In this document: positions 38,600 through 47,932 of the stretch, piece after piece
Layout of the letters: every line of letters begins with the position of its first letter
How positions within the stretch are numbered: the first letter of the stretch is position 1
Source of the DNA: Deltaproteobacteria bacterium
GTDB lineage: Bacteria; Myxococcota_C; UBA6777
DNA: 64,000 nucleotides
Direction: 5' to 3'
NCBI GenBank assembly: GCA_006226375.1
Contig: SBHC01000003.1
Span: forward strand, 90,087-154,086
The notes under the pieces: model-generated
The model's database searches: none
The model's input: the letters and a program-made list of their open reading frames with translations, nothing else
What the model was told of the DNA's origin: nothing
Made by a program: the position numbers and the translations under genes

Positions 38600-41422
38600 T
38601 TATAATCCCTGTCGAACCAATCGCATGCTCAGGTAGCTATTCCGAAAGTTTGCGCCGCGCCAGCTACGAAACGCGCACCGCGTGATGTTGGCGTCGTCGG
38701 TCCAGGAGCCGCCCCGAATCACTCGCTGGGTGAAGCCTTCTTGATGAAGGTTCTGGGCGAGGGCGTCCCAATCCAATCGAGCTTTGGTTCGGACCGGCCC
38801 GTTCGGGTCGTACACATCCAGGCACCAATCCCGAGAGTTCCCGGCCATTCCACGGACACCAAAGGGGCTCTTGTCGATCGGAAAGGTGTCCACCGGCTGC
38901 ATCTGTTTGTCACCCTGGTGACTCTGCGACATGCAGCATCGCGACGGGTCAAACGTATCACCCCACGGGAAGAACCGACCGTCTGCTCCTCGCGCTGCCT
39001 TCTCCCACTCCATCTCGCTTGGCAAACGCCAAGTGTAACCGGTGTGTTCGCTCCACCAGGCCGCATACCGCATCGCATCGTACCAGTTGACCAACACCAC
39101 AGGCTGATCCAATCGCCAGTGTTGGTCGTTGTCGTCGGGAAGGAAGAACAGCCCGCTCTCGTTGCGTTCGTACACCACAACGTCCACGCCGCCTTTGCCT
39201 CGTTTTTTGGGTGCAGCCTGGATCGCTTCTTCGCGTTGGCCTTCTTCAAGGAGGTCGTTGAGGTAGGCGATGTAGTCACCGTGAGTCACAGGAAACTGTT
39301 GGATGCAAAACGCATCAATCCAGATTCGTTGTTTGGTGAAGCTACCCCGAGCTTTGTCGTCACCGCCAGCCCAAAACCAGCCTCCCGGAATGAAGGTCTC
39401 ACCGTAGGCAAGCTGGCCTTGCTCCGGCAGAACAATTGGGCTGGACTCGGTTTCGCCGGGTGGAACACAGTCCCAATGTTCAAGACGACCGACTTCAATG
39501 GGGTAGTGGACGTCTTCGTAGTCTTTCTTGGTCAGCACAAGCAGGTACGATCCCAGCGCCAAGGGGACGTTGTGCAGCGGGGTTTGTCCCAGCACACGCT
39601 CAAACACAGGCACCTGACGACGGGCTTGTCGTTCGTACCGATACAGCCGGACTTCTGCCCCAGGAGGATCCGACAACAAGGTCACCGCGCCGTCGCCTTT
39701 AAGATAAGTCAGGTGAGAGACGCGGGTGGGATGTTCGTCGGGCAAGGCGTCCAGGTGAGCCCGCAGCCCTTTCTCCGTACGGACCAACAGCTCTTCGTCT
39801 TCGGCTCTCTCGGCCCGATGATGGATCTGCTGGTAGATGTCAGACAAAGCAAGGTGAGCCTCCAATAGATCCGGTGTGTGGGTTAAGGCTCCTTGCAAAA
39901 GCTGCTCGGCTTCAATCTCCAAGAGCTTGGCTTCTTGCAAACATTGTTGGGCTTCATCTTCTTTGTTCCAGGCCGGTAGCTTCTTGTCTTCCGACTCCCA
40001 TGTCTCGACCTTTTCCAACAGAAACTTGGCTTCGTACTGCAAGATGGCGGCTTGTTCTCGTAGCTTCTGCATCGACGGAAACAGCTCACGTGCAGCAGCG
40101 ACTACAGCAAGACCTCGCTCGCGCTGTTGCGCACCTTCCAACCAGCGGCCGACATCCTGAGCGAGCTTGCCAGCGTCGGGATAACGATCGTCAGGTTCCA
40201 ACGACAAAGCGCGGTCACAGATCTGGAGCAAAGGTCCCGGCAACATCGGGAGATACTTGCGGCGGTTCTTGTGCCAATTCCCGTCCCACCGTGTGCCGAG
40301 GTTCTCCTCACCAGGGTTGTCAACGCGACCGGGAGGAGGAATGTCGCCTTCGATAACCCTCGACAACACACGCACCAGGGTCTTTCCAGTGACTGACGGA
40401 TGCCCCGAAAGGATCTCGTACAAGATAGCTCCCAACGCGTACACGTCGGTGGCAGGACCCATCGCATCGCGGTCGCCCCGGGCTTGTTCAGGCGACATAT
40501 AAGCTGGCGTTCCTTGAATCATTCCAGCCTGTGTGAGGAAAGCATCATCGTCGGGAGAAGCCAAATGCTCGGTAACAACCTCATCGTCGGTACGTTTAAC
40601 AAGTCCCCAATCAACCACAAGCACTTCACCGTGTTCGCCCAGCATGATGTTGTCGGGCTTGAGGTCACGATGCAACACGCCCCGGCTGTGGGCATAACCG
40701 ACAGTCTCGCAAATTCTCCGATAGGTATTCAACAATCCACGCAAGCTATAGAAGCTAACTTCTTCTTCGCCTTCTTTGTGAATCTTTTTGCGCTGTTTGT
40801 GAAACTGTTTGATCTCATGAGTAAGGGTCCGGCCTTTGATCTCCTTCATCGTGAAGAAGTGACGGCCATCTGTAAACTGCCCCATGTCATACACAGGAAC
40901 AATCCCTGGATGCTGCAGCTGTGAGGTGGCCTGGGCTTCTTCCAAGAACCGACGAGCCAACTCTTCATCAAGGTGCAGTCCAGGCTTGAGTAGCTTCATG
41001 GCGACGACCCGCTTAAGCACCTTGTCGTTTACACGCAGCACTTGACCCATCCCACCTACACCCAACGTCTCCAGGATTTCGTAGCGCGACTCTGGCGTCA
41101 CAGACAGATTGGTTTGCGAGATGGAGAACGGAGCCGGGGTGGAAGGAGCTTTCGCACCCGCTTTGGATTGGAGGATATCCTCTTCCTTGAGAACAAACGT
41201 TTCATCAAACTCAGAGACTGGCGCAGATGCACCTTGGGAAGAAGAAGCAACGTCCTGGTTTTCAGAAGCATCGATTTCACGTAGGGCAGAGGCAAGGAGA
41301 TGCTCAACATTGTCGGGTGGAGTGGAGTGTTTTGCGAGGGTTTGGAACAGCTGCTCCAACTTGTTACGTTCATCAGAAGATAGGGAAAGACGCTGCAACC
41401 ACGCAGCCAAACGCTCGGACAT
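38600..41422 (-). CDS. Ser/Thr protein kinase fused to PEGA-like and formylglycine-generating-enzyme-type domain
   Basis: 940 residues. Kinase domain (about 115-420) has [30 protein letters not shown] and VVDWGLV, with DWG in place of [17 protein letters not shown] follows. A coiled helical stretch and a PEGA-like beta domain (about 575-640, [16 protein letters not shown]) lead to an FGE/SUMF1-type domain (about 665-940) with [36 protein letters not shown] and RVIRGGSW. This kinase-FGE fusion is known in Myxococcota and Planctomycetota, where the C domain is usually a binding or non-FGE role; the catalytic Cys pair of true FGE is not evident. ATG 41422 has GGAG 9 bases upstream. No transmembrane helix was seen. 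Confidence 0.9.
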   Translation of the reverse strand: MSERLAAWLQRLSLSSDERNKLEQLFQTLAKHSTPPDNVEHLLASALREIDASENQDVASSSQGASAPVSEFDETFVLKEEDILQSKAGAKAPSTPAPFSISQTNLSVTPESRYEILETLGVGGMGQVLRVNDKVLKRVVAMKLLKPGLHLDEELARRFLEEAQATSQLQHPGIVPVYDMGQFTDGRHFFTMKEIKGRTLTHEIKQFHKQRKKIHKEGEEEVSFYSLRGLLNTYRRICETVGYAHSRGVLHRDLKPDNIMLGEHGEVLVVDWGLVKRTDDEVVTEHLASPDDDAFLTQAGMIQGTPAYMSPEQARGDRDAMGPATDVYALGAILYEILSGHPSVTGKTLVRVLSRVIEGDIPPPGRVDNPGEENLGTRWDGNWHKNRRKYLPMLPGPLLQICDRALSLEPDDRYPDAGKLAQDVGRWLEGAQQRERGLAVVAAARELFPSMQKLREQAAILQYEAKFLLEKVETWESEDKKLPAWNKEDEAQQCLQEAKLLEIEAEQLLQGALTHTPDLLEAHLALSDIYQQIHHRAERAEDEELLVRTEKGLRAHLDALPDEHPTRVSHLTYLKGDGAVTLLSDPPGAEVRLYRYERQARRQVPVFERVLGQTPLHNVPLALGSYLLVLTKKDYEDVHYPIEVGRLEHWDCVPPGETESSPIVLPEQGQLAYGETFIPGGWFWAGGDDKARGSFTKQRIWIDAFCIQQFPVTHGDYIAYLNDLLEEGQREEAIQAAPKKRGKGGVDVVVYERNESGLFFLPDDNDQHWRLDQPVVLVNWYDAMRYAAWWSEHTGYTWRLPSEMEWEKAARGADGRFFPWGDTFDPSRCCMSQSHQGDKQMQPVDTFPIDKSPFGVRGMAGNSRDWCLDVYDPNGPVRTKARLDWDALAQNLHQEGFTQRVIRGGSWTDDANITRCAFRSWRGANFRNSYLSMRLVRQGL

Positions 41423-41939
41423 CAAAGGAACTCCACCAGGGGCAATACAAGATCACAGTTGGTTGTGAGCCCTCAACATAGCGCAGGGAGCAAGGAAAAG
41501 AAAGATTAGGAACGTAGGAAGGGTGCGGTCGTAGGCAGTTGGTTTGTTCGTATTGGGCAGGAGTCCGCAGATTGCTCAAGTATACGCAGACAAGGATATC
41601 GCGTGTTGGATTGAGTGTTGTGGAAACAATAACAGTATCATTGCTTGCAGTGTTAGAGTGCCCACGCATGTGGGTACTTTTCCCTTCCCTATATCCCCCA
41701 TGGGTAGGGGGGTAAATGTTTCGGGCCGCGTAGGTGTCCCGCGTCATCACATGTGCAAAGGCCATTCTCTTACCAATGGGATTGAATCACACCCAACGTA
41801 GAGAAGCACTAACCAGACGCCCCTTAAGCCTATTCTACGACAACAGTGGTGCCCTAAAACTAGAAAAGGCGACTCCAAGAGGAATCACCTTCATAGGACC
41901 CGAATCCAGGATCCGAGTCAGAGGGAAGCTATCGCTAGC
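41423..41939. other. 517-base gene-free region with hairpins
   Basis: No convincing gene. On the plus strand a stem GTGCCCAC-GCAT-GTGGGTAC (41658-41677) is followed by TTTT, terminator-like although no plus-strand gene precedes it. A second dyad CCCCC-ATGGGTA-GGGGG lies at 41695-41711. On the minus strand the RRM gene terminator is at 41864-41889. Confidence 0.5.
41864..41889 (-). terminator. Rho-independent terminator of the RRM protein gene
   Basis: Minus strand: GGTGATTCC-TCTT-GGAGTCGCC forms a 9-bp stem (two G-U pairs) followed by TTTTCTAGTTTT. It lies about 50 bases after the RRM gene stop. Confidence 0.65.
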
Positions 41940-42230
41940 TTACCAAGAGTTACGGTTGTCGTAACCGCTATCGCGGCGGGGAGCCCGCTCTTTGGCAATG
42001 TTGACGTTCAGGTTGCGACCGTCAAGCTCTGCACCGTTCATGGTGTCGATAGCTTTTTGTGCATCGTCAGAGTTAATGTAGGTGACAAAGCCAAAACCAC
42101 GGGAGCGACCGGTTTCACGATCGGTGATGATCTTAACTTCTTCCAACTGACCGAACTGCTCGAAGGTATCGTAGAGACTGTCTTCGCTTGTTCCCCAACT
42201 GATTCCACCAACAAATAGCTTATTACTCAT
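41940..42230 (-). CDS. RRM-domain RNA-binding protein
   Basis: 96 residues, one complete RNA recognition motif: RNP2 KLFVGGI and RNP1 RGFGFVTY with a basic, Arg-rich tail (ERAPRRDSGYDNRNSW). Small RRM proteins of this type in cyanobacteria and proteobacteria bind single-stranded RNA and often respond to cold. AAGGAG lies close to the ATG. Its leader carries an 8-bp hairpin (42246-42276) immediately before the RBS, which could mediate temperature or self-regulation. A terminator follows. Confidence in the domain is high, in the role low. Confidence 0.93.
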   Translation of the reverse strand: MSNKLFVGGISWGTSEDSLYDTFEQFGQLEEVKIITDRETGRSRGFGFVTYINSDDAQKAIDTMNGAELDGRNLNVNIAKERAPRRDSGYDNRNSW

Positions 42231-42245
42231 CGAAAACTCCTTACA

Positions 42246-42276
42246 TTGAGGCCCAACGATACAGATCTGGCCTCAA
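42246..42276 (-). promoter_or_regulatory. Leader hairpin in front of the RRM gene RBS
   Basis: TTGAGGCC and GGCCTCAA are exact complements around a 15-base loop, ending a few bases before the AAGGAG that serves the RRM start. Position suggests control of translation initiation. Confidence 0.5.
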
Positions 42277-42376
42277 CCAAGAAAAACACAAATTAGAATC
42301 TTTTTCATTTGATGGTGTTTAGTATTTAGAAGAAGACGCTTGGAAGGGTATTCATCAAAGACACGACACGAAAGAA

Positions 42377-42508
42377 ATGAACTCGATTTTACTTGCGGTA
42401 ACCCTGCTGGTTACAGATGCTGGGATCGGCGAATCCAATCACCAACAAGAGGCACCCTACATGGGATACACAGGGATGTCAAACCTTATTTTGATTTTGG
42501 AGATTTAA
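42377..42508 (+). CDS. Possible 43-residue small protein with hydrophobic N terminus
   Basis: An ORF starting MNSILLAVTLLVTDAGIGES in the 534-base gap between the divergent RRM and SDR genes. The first 20 residues look like a signal or anchor and the end is again hydrophobic. The upstream GAAAGAA is a weak RBS. No homologue is recognised. It may be chance; offered because nothing else explains the gap. Confidence 0.12.
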   Translation: MNSILLAVTLLVTDAGIGESNHQQEAPYMGYTGMSNLILILEI

Positions 42509-42647
42509 GTTTCTACTCCATCCATGAAAAACAGTCAGCCACCATCCATAGAAGAAACAAACCCAAACCGATGCGCTTCATGATGGTCCCTCCATCGTCG
42601 TTGTGTCTCCAAAACAACAGAATGATTGTAAGATGACTTGTTCAACA

Positions 42648-42748
42648 TGTTACAAAAGCACTGCAATCGTGTACAAGTGCAATAAAGTTGTAACAAAAGC
42701 AACCAAACCGTTACCTCAATGTCGGCTCAGCAATGACCCAAAAGGGTC
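42648..42748 (+). promoter_or_regulatory. Inverted repeats upstream of the SDR gene
   Basis: TGTTACAA (42648-42655) and TTGTAACA (42688-42695) are exact inverse complements 32 bases apart, and GACCC-AAAA-GGGTC (42735-42748) forms a hairpin just before the AAGGAG of the SDR gene. An operator followed by a leader hairpin is plausible. Confidence 0.4.
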
Positions 42749-42764
42749 CACAAGGAGAAGCGCA

Positions 42765-43628
42765 ATGGCTCAAGGATTAAGAACCTACAAAGACGCCGTC
42801 TGTTTTGTTACCGGTGGAGCTTCTGGCATTGGCCGGGCGCTCTGCGAAGAACTGAGCCGTCGGGGCGCGACCGTCATTATTGGAGATGTGCAGGTCGAGC
42901 TGGCTCAGGAAGTTGCTGATGGAATCAACACTTCCGGCGGAAAGGCCAGCGTGGTTCCCTTGGATGTCACGAACTTTGAGCAGTTTGACCAGTGCATCAC
43001 CGACGTCTTTGAGGTTCACGGTCGGCTGGACTACCTCTTCAACAACGCCGGTATCGTGGTGATTGGACCGTTCCGTCGCTTGTCTCTTGAAGACCACTTG
43101 AAGCTCGTCGATGTGAACGTCAACGGCGTGATTCATGGGATTCATGCAACCTACAACCGAATGCGCGAGCAAGGCTTTGGTCACATCGTAAACACAGCGT
43201 CAGTGTCGGGGTTTTTGACAGCTCCCTGGTTCGCCACCTACGGAGCCACCAAGCACGCGGTGTTGGGAATCACGAAGAACATACGGATCGAGTCCGAATA
43301 CGAAAAAACAGGGGTTCGCTTAAGCGCCATCTGCCCAGGGTTCACAAACACGGCAATGGCTCACGGTGGGAAATTTGGCCGCATGTACGCCGAGCCTGCC
43401 CGCAAGGACAAAGATCTGTCGCAAAGCAATCTACTCTTCCCGCCCGAAACCCTCGCCCGACGCACCCTCGATCAGGTAGCCAAAAACAAGCTCCTGATCA
43501 TTGAGCCGACCTACTGGCGCTGGGGCCGCATCCTCCTACGCTTCTTCCCCTTCATGGAGAAGTTCGCAGCTCGGGGCATGATGAACGGAAGAATCCTTCG
43601 CGAGACCCCAGAAACCAACGACCAGTAA
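42765..43628 (+). CDS. Short-chain dehydrogenase/reductase
   Basis: 287 residues, classical SDR. TGGASGIG binds NAD(P); NNAG is in the core; the active site is Ser in NTASVSG with YGATK (Tyr-x3-Lys), and PGFTNTAM follows. Substrate cannot be read. The C-terminal hydrophobic/basic stretch RILLRFFPFMEKFA may associate with membrane. ATG at 42765 has AAGGAG 7 bases before it; the longer upstream frame has none. It converges with the first gene of the AT-rich island, only 38 bp away. Confidence 0.93.
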   Translation: MAQGLRTYKDAVCFVTGGASGIGRALCEELSRRGATVIIGDVQVELAQEVADGINTSGGKASVVPLDVTNFEQFDQCITDVFEVHGRLDYLFNNAGIVVIGPFRRLSLEDHLKLVDVNVNGVIHGIHATYNRMREQGFGHIVNTASVSGFLTAPWFATYGATKHAVLGITKNIRIESEYEKTGVRLSAICPGFTNTAMAHGGKFGRMYAEPARKDKDLSQSNLLFPPETLARRTLDQVAKNKLLIIEPTYWRWGRILLRFFPFMEKFAARGMMNGRILRETPETNDQ

Positions 43629-43666
43629 ACCAACAACCACAACGCCTTTAAGTTCTTTTCGACGCT

Positions 43667-44797
43667 TTACTGTAGAAATGCAGCAAGCCGCCTTGTTGGA
43701 TGACGAGGATTTCGATAGTAGATATCCAGCAAGGCTCGCAGAGGAAATGGGCCATACATTCTTTTCATCAATTGATGATATTGAATGATTTCATCCTTAA
43801 GGAGTTCTCCTCCACGCCTCAACGTCTCAGCTCGTAAATAAAACAAAATTTTCCCTGAAGTGATCTCTTTCTTGCGATTGCGCGTGATACGGAGCGCCAT
43901 TTGAAGCCAACACTTTGCACCATGACTTAACAGTTTCTTGGAGGTAGTGTTTGAATAAACACTTGCACCCAATCGTATATACTCCATAAAGTATGGCTGT
44001 CGAATTCCTTCAACAGTACAATATGGCACACGATGTTTTCTTTGTGAGGACCAGGTACGATTTTCATAACAAAAGGGTAGTTTCAGAGATGAAACAAGAT
44101 GTTGCCCAAAAACCTTGCGACCGATTAACCGTGAAGTTTTTCCATACTGATACAACTCCTTAAAATAGCCCAACTCTCGATCAAAGATCTCATCCAATAC
44201 TCCCAAACCGATCTGCTCGTCTCGACTGAAGTGGCGACTAAACGCTTTTTTTCCTCGGCCAGGGTAGCGATTAAACAATCCAGGCTCCAGTCGCAAACGA
44301 TCGATCATACGAATAACTTTTGCTTTGTATCGCTTTCGTAAAGCTCCATGCAGCATACCCAGCCTTTTCAGCATGTAGAGATAAGTAGCAGTAAAAAGAA
44401 CTGGGTTTTCATTGTCCAAGATTTTGTGAACTCCGTCATGTGGATGAAGTCGGAGAAAGCCATAGGAGTCTGTCCAACGTTTCTCTACTGCTTTTAAAAG
44501 CCTTTTCACAACACGATGCTGCTGAGAGGTTAACGTTGCAACACGAAAAATTCTCTGCAACAGCATATCACGTCGGGCATAACATCGAACTCGACACATA
44601 CGCCTCTTTGAGGAACAAAAAACATGGCGTTTTTGGCATCGCCACTTGCAGTGCGACTGAAAGCTCCCCACAGACTTTCGACACAGCACTTTCTCCAACA
44701 AGCCTGCATACACAGAAGGACAACATATTGCTCCAAACAACAAGCCAACCAAGAGACATTGGCCAATGAGACATAAAAACTCTTTCATTGTGTACAT
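43667..44797 (-). CDS. Exported Cys-rich hypothetical protein
   Basis: 376 residues. MYTMKEFLCLIGQCLLVGLL begins a signal peptide ending near VYA. The next 50 residues hold eight cysteines in a basic context (KSVGSFQSHCKWRCQKRHVF), then an alpha-rich basic body without recognised domain. GGAGAGG lies 9 bases before the ATG at 44797; a frame starting at 45010 ignores this. It is the last gene of the island, 127 bp after the MACPF/RCC1 gene on the same strand, and low in GC like it. Role unknown; probably a partner of the secreted proteins upstream. Confidence 0.6.
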   Translation of the reverse strand: MYTMKEFLCLIGQCLLVGLLFGAICCPSVYAGLLEKVLCRKSVGSFQSHCKWRCQKRHVFCSSKRRMCRVRCYARRDMLLQRIFRVATLTSQQHRVVKRLLKAVEKRWTDSYGFLRLHPHDGVHKILDNENPVLFTATYLYMLKRLGMLHGALRKRYKAKVIRMIDRLRLEPGLFNRYPGRGKKAFSRHFSRDEQIGLGVLDEIFDRELGYFKELYQYGKTSRLIGRKVFGQHLVSSLKLPFCYENRTWSSQRKHRVPYCTVEGIRQPYFMEYIRLGASVYSNTTSKKLLSHGAKCWLQMALRITRNRKKEITSGKILFYLRAETLRRGGELLKDEIIQYHQLMKRMYGPFPLRALLDIYYRNPRHPTRRLAAFLQ

Positions 44798-44924
44798 AGC
44801 AACAAACCTCTCCAACCAAATCTTGTTTCTATAACACCTGGGACAAGGTTGTGAGGGCTGCACAAAACAATATATTGAAACCCAGCCCTCAAACAACCTC
44901 GCTGGTGACGATTTCAACTTTTTA

Positions 44925-47912
44925 TTAAGGTTGCCAAAGGCCAATTGCGAGCGGCACATATTGGTCTTGTCCCTTAAGTTTGGGGTAAGGCAAACTATAC
45001 AAATTCTCACGCCCCCAACACTTCACTTGCTTTTTGTTCATTTTATTGAGAGTCAAAACACATGTCTGATTTCCTTGGCTTGTAATTTGAATGCCTTTCA
45101 AAACTCCAGGAACTGTAGAAGGAGAGGTTTGTGGATTCCTTGTTTTTATGCCCAACTGTCGATGCGAGTTGTTACCCCAGCATTCAACCTGCCCTCCAAG
45201 ACTGAGAGAACAAATATGATGACGGCCAAGAGAAAAGTCCTTCAACCGAGAACCTGTGTTCATTTCTTTGCGGCTCTGAATGTTCAAACTTTTCGGACCA
45301 ACCTTGCTCATCCAACAAAAAAGTTGACCGTCCTCTGATAACACACAAACCTGACTACCAGAGAGCTTCAGTTTGACGGGTTTCCCTGGAATAATCAAAC
45401 GATTCTCTTTTTTGTGGGCAAAGGATGAACATTGCAAAGCTCGCTCTCGACTCTTGTCGCCTTTTTTCTCTTTGGGGTGAAGCTCTGTGATAGAACAAAC
45501 GCCCCACGAACCAATAGCCATCGCCAAAACAGATTGCTTGATCGTTAAGATTTGAACAGCAACAGGTTGCTCCGAAAAAGACTTCAGTTGATTGACCACC
45601 CCCCAACACCAAAGTTGGCCATTTTGCTTGAGCGCACAAGTTGTATCACCACGAGCCTCAAGCTTAACCACACCCTTGAGAAGACTTGCCGTGGAATGCC
45701 CAGTCCGAGCAAGAACAGGAAAAGCAACAGGTCGCCAAACTCTTCCCGGTCGTCCTAGCTGACCTTCATTATTCCTACCCCAACAATGAACCGTTTGATC
45801 TTTTTTCAACGCACAGGTATGTCGGGTTCCAGAAGTCAGTTCCACAACATTCTTGAGGTCTAATAAGAATGGGGTCGAAGTATCAAGAATCAAACGGTTA
45901 GTCTCGATACAACTATCTCGTTCTGTACCTGCTGGGAACAAACGCTTCAGGTTCGACAGAACTATCTCCAATTCCCTTGAATACCGAGGTCGATCGATAC
46001 CAAGAGCCCGAAAGCCCCAACACTGTATCCGACCGTTGCGTGAAAGCGCACAACAGTGAAAGTTGCCACAAGATAGTTTGATCGGACGAAAATAGGATAC
46101 TGCACGATTCTTAATTCCACGAGGACAAACCCTTTGCTTTGGATCCAAGAGTACCGTTTTAAGTTGCAACCGCTTAAGCGGTTCTAGCCTTCGCAACTTT
46201 GGATTCCCACGTAGATTGATCCAGCGCAAGCTCTTCATTTGCATCAACGGCAACAAGTTTGCGACATTGTTACCTTGCAAGTTCAGTCGCTTGAGAAATA
46301 CAAGACTGGACAAAGGACGAAGATCAACGACACGTTGACTATGGTGCTTCACAAACGACTGAACATTCCTCCATCGCTTCTTTTCATCAGGTGTTAGCTT
46401 CGAAAAAGCGACACGAGCCAAATACTTAGCATTCGGAATGCTAAGATTCAAAGAACGAAAATCGTAGACTCCCCCACGTTTTCTCAGCAGCACCCGCTCA
46501 ATAAGTTCTCCTGCATCACCAGAACGTTGAAGTGCCCCTTTTGTAAGAACACTTACAGCCAAGACTTTCAAGCGATTCATGATTACTTTGAGAGATGGGT
46601 CGTCTGAGTATTGCGCAAAATCCCACCACTGCGACAATGTTTCAGGTTCAATGTCTAGAACATCTGCGGGCAAACTTCGCAGTTGCTTAGAAATCGTCAA
46701 GAGTTGCTGTGTCGCAGAGACACCACATTTCAGAAGGGGCTCTCGATTGCACCCTCGAGCGACTCCTACAAGCTTGGTTAACAAACCACCTACTCGTGTT
46801 TCATATGCTTGCAACTCCCGTCTCTGGCGACGACTTAGACGGATGGGTGTTGTTCCATCCAGCAGACGCTGCACTGTTCGTAGTAGATGGAAGACCTTCG
46901 TTGCCAAGGCTTGGATTCTTGCTCGATTCCTTTCCAAAATTTTGGGGATGGGAAGTTTTATTTTTGGATAACCACTTTCTTCATAGGTAGAAGTACTGTA
47001 ACCAATGATAGCATGCTTATTTTTGTCCTTAAGTCCACGCACAAAAGAGCCTCGAGCATACTTGATTGCTTGAGTTAGAGCTTTCTTGCAATTATCCAAA
47101 TTCCCAAATGTACATTCCACCATATCCGAATCCTGCCCAAAAATAGTGGGAAGCTTTGTCACATCTCCACCAATCTGATGCGCCGAAATACGAACTTTTG
47201 TGTTCAAACTAAAGCGATGCTTTTGCGACTTGAGAGCAAGTTTCACTGAAGTGAGCGACGCCCGAACCCCCACCTTCGCCTGAAAGTCCTTTTTTTGCTT
47301 CTTTGAAGCAAAGCTAATACGCAGCGATACAAACAATTTGGCACCTTTGACGATTTCTTGCACGAAACTGTCTCCACAAGCCTTCTTTAATGCCTTATAT
47401 CTTCCCCCCTTATACATCTCTCCGTATACACCTTTCCATTGAGGGTTATGCAAATGAATTCGTCCCAAATGGAGAAAGACTTCGTAAGTATATACAATCG
47501 AGAAGGCATCACTCATAGCGTCGTTTGTGTATCCTACATCACCTTTGAATTCGGTTGTGCCTCCTCTAACATGAATGTTCATTGTGGCATTGAGGAACTT
47601 CTTAAGACGATTCTGGCTCGCACGAACTGAGAACGTCAGTGAGGCTTCATTCATGTTAATGTATTCACAGTAAGCCTTTCCATGAGCCGGCTGCTGGTTC
47701 AGGCAGCTTTGCATACAAAGCCCCACCGCTTTTAGTTTCTGGGGGTGTAGACCCCGCCCAAGTAGCATCGAAGGTGGATACAATTTGGGTTGAAGCGCCC
47801 ATGCAGAAGAGCCAAACCAAAACAACCCAAACAACACAGTGATAGAGGCTGCAACTTTTCGGCACGACCCCAAAAATGACGGTTTGTTCTTGTCTCGAAA
47901 AAAATTGTTCAT
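44925..47912 (-). CDS. Secreted MACPF-like / leucine-rich / RCC1-repeat protein
   Basis: 995 residues. Signal sequence within the first 40 residues (AASITVLFGLFWFGSSAWA). Residues 60-260 match the paralogue encoded just upstream and show a degenerate MACPF signature: CGDSFVQEIVKGA (179-191) in place of YGTHFxxxxxxGG, with spacing kept, and a second Gly-Gly (IGGD, 247-250) after the region where MACPF has its second hairpin. A leucine-rich stretch (about 575-640, SLVFLKRLNLQGNNVANLLP) leads to an RCC1-like propeller (about 650-990) with six C-W-G/M motifs such as VHCWGRNNEGQLG. Pore-forming identity is an inference. AAGGAG and 20 bp to the paralogue show an operon. Confidence 0.7.
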   Translation of the reverse strand: MNNFFRDKNKPSFLGSCRKVAASITVLFGLFWFGSSAWALQPKLYPPSMLLGRGLHPQKLKAVGLCMQSCLNQQPAHGKAYCEYINMNEASLTFSVRASQNRLKKFLNATMNIHVRGGTTEFKGDVGYTNDAMSDAFSIVYTYEVFLHLGRIHLHNPQWKGVYGEMYKGGRYKALKKACGDSFVQEIVKGAKLFVSLRISFASKKQKKDFQAKVGVRASLTSVKLALKSQKHRFSLNTKVRISAHQIGGDVTKLPTIFGQDSDMVECTFGNLDNCKKALTQAIKYARGSFVRGLKDKNKHAIIGYSTSTYEESGYPKIKLPIPKILERNRARIQALATKVFHLLRTVQRLLDGTTPIRLSRRQRRELQAYETRVGGLLTKLVGVARGCNREPLLKCGVSATQQLLTISKQLRSLPADVLDIEPETLSQWWDFAQYSDDPSLKVIMNRLKVLAVSVLTKGALQRSGDAGELIERVLLRKRGGVYDFRSLNLSIPNAKYLARVAFSKLTPDEKKRWRNVQSFVKHHSQRVVDLRPLSSLVFLKRLNLQGNNVANLLPLMQMKSLRWINLRGNPKLRRLEPLKRLQLKTVLLDPKQRVCPRGIKNRAVSYFRPIKLSCGNFHCCALSRNGRIQCWGFRALGIDRPRYSRELEIVLSNLKRLFPAGTERDSCIETNRLILDTSTPFLLDLKNVVELTSGTRHTCALKKDQTVHCWGRNNEGQLGRPGRVWRPVAFPVLARTGHSTASLLKGVVKLEARGDTTCALKQNGQLWCWGVVNQLKSFSEQPVAVQILTIKQSVLAMAIGSWGVCSITELHPKEKKGDKSRERALQCSSFAHKKENRLIIPGKPVKLKLSGSQVCVLSEDGQLFCWMSKVGPKSLNIQSRKEMNTGSRLKDFSLGRHHICSLSLGGQVECWGNNSHRQLGIKTRNPQTSPSTVPGVLKGIQITSQGNQTCVLTLNKMNKKQVKCWGRENLYSLPYPKLKGQDQYVPLAIGLWQP

Positions 47913-47932
47913 GATAAGTCTCCTTTGGCTTA

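Noticed and set aside
42380..42460. Possible tRNA-like fold (paired GGTAACC and GGTTAC)
   Set aside because: No T-loop, anticodon arm or acceptor stem could be built.
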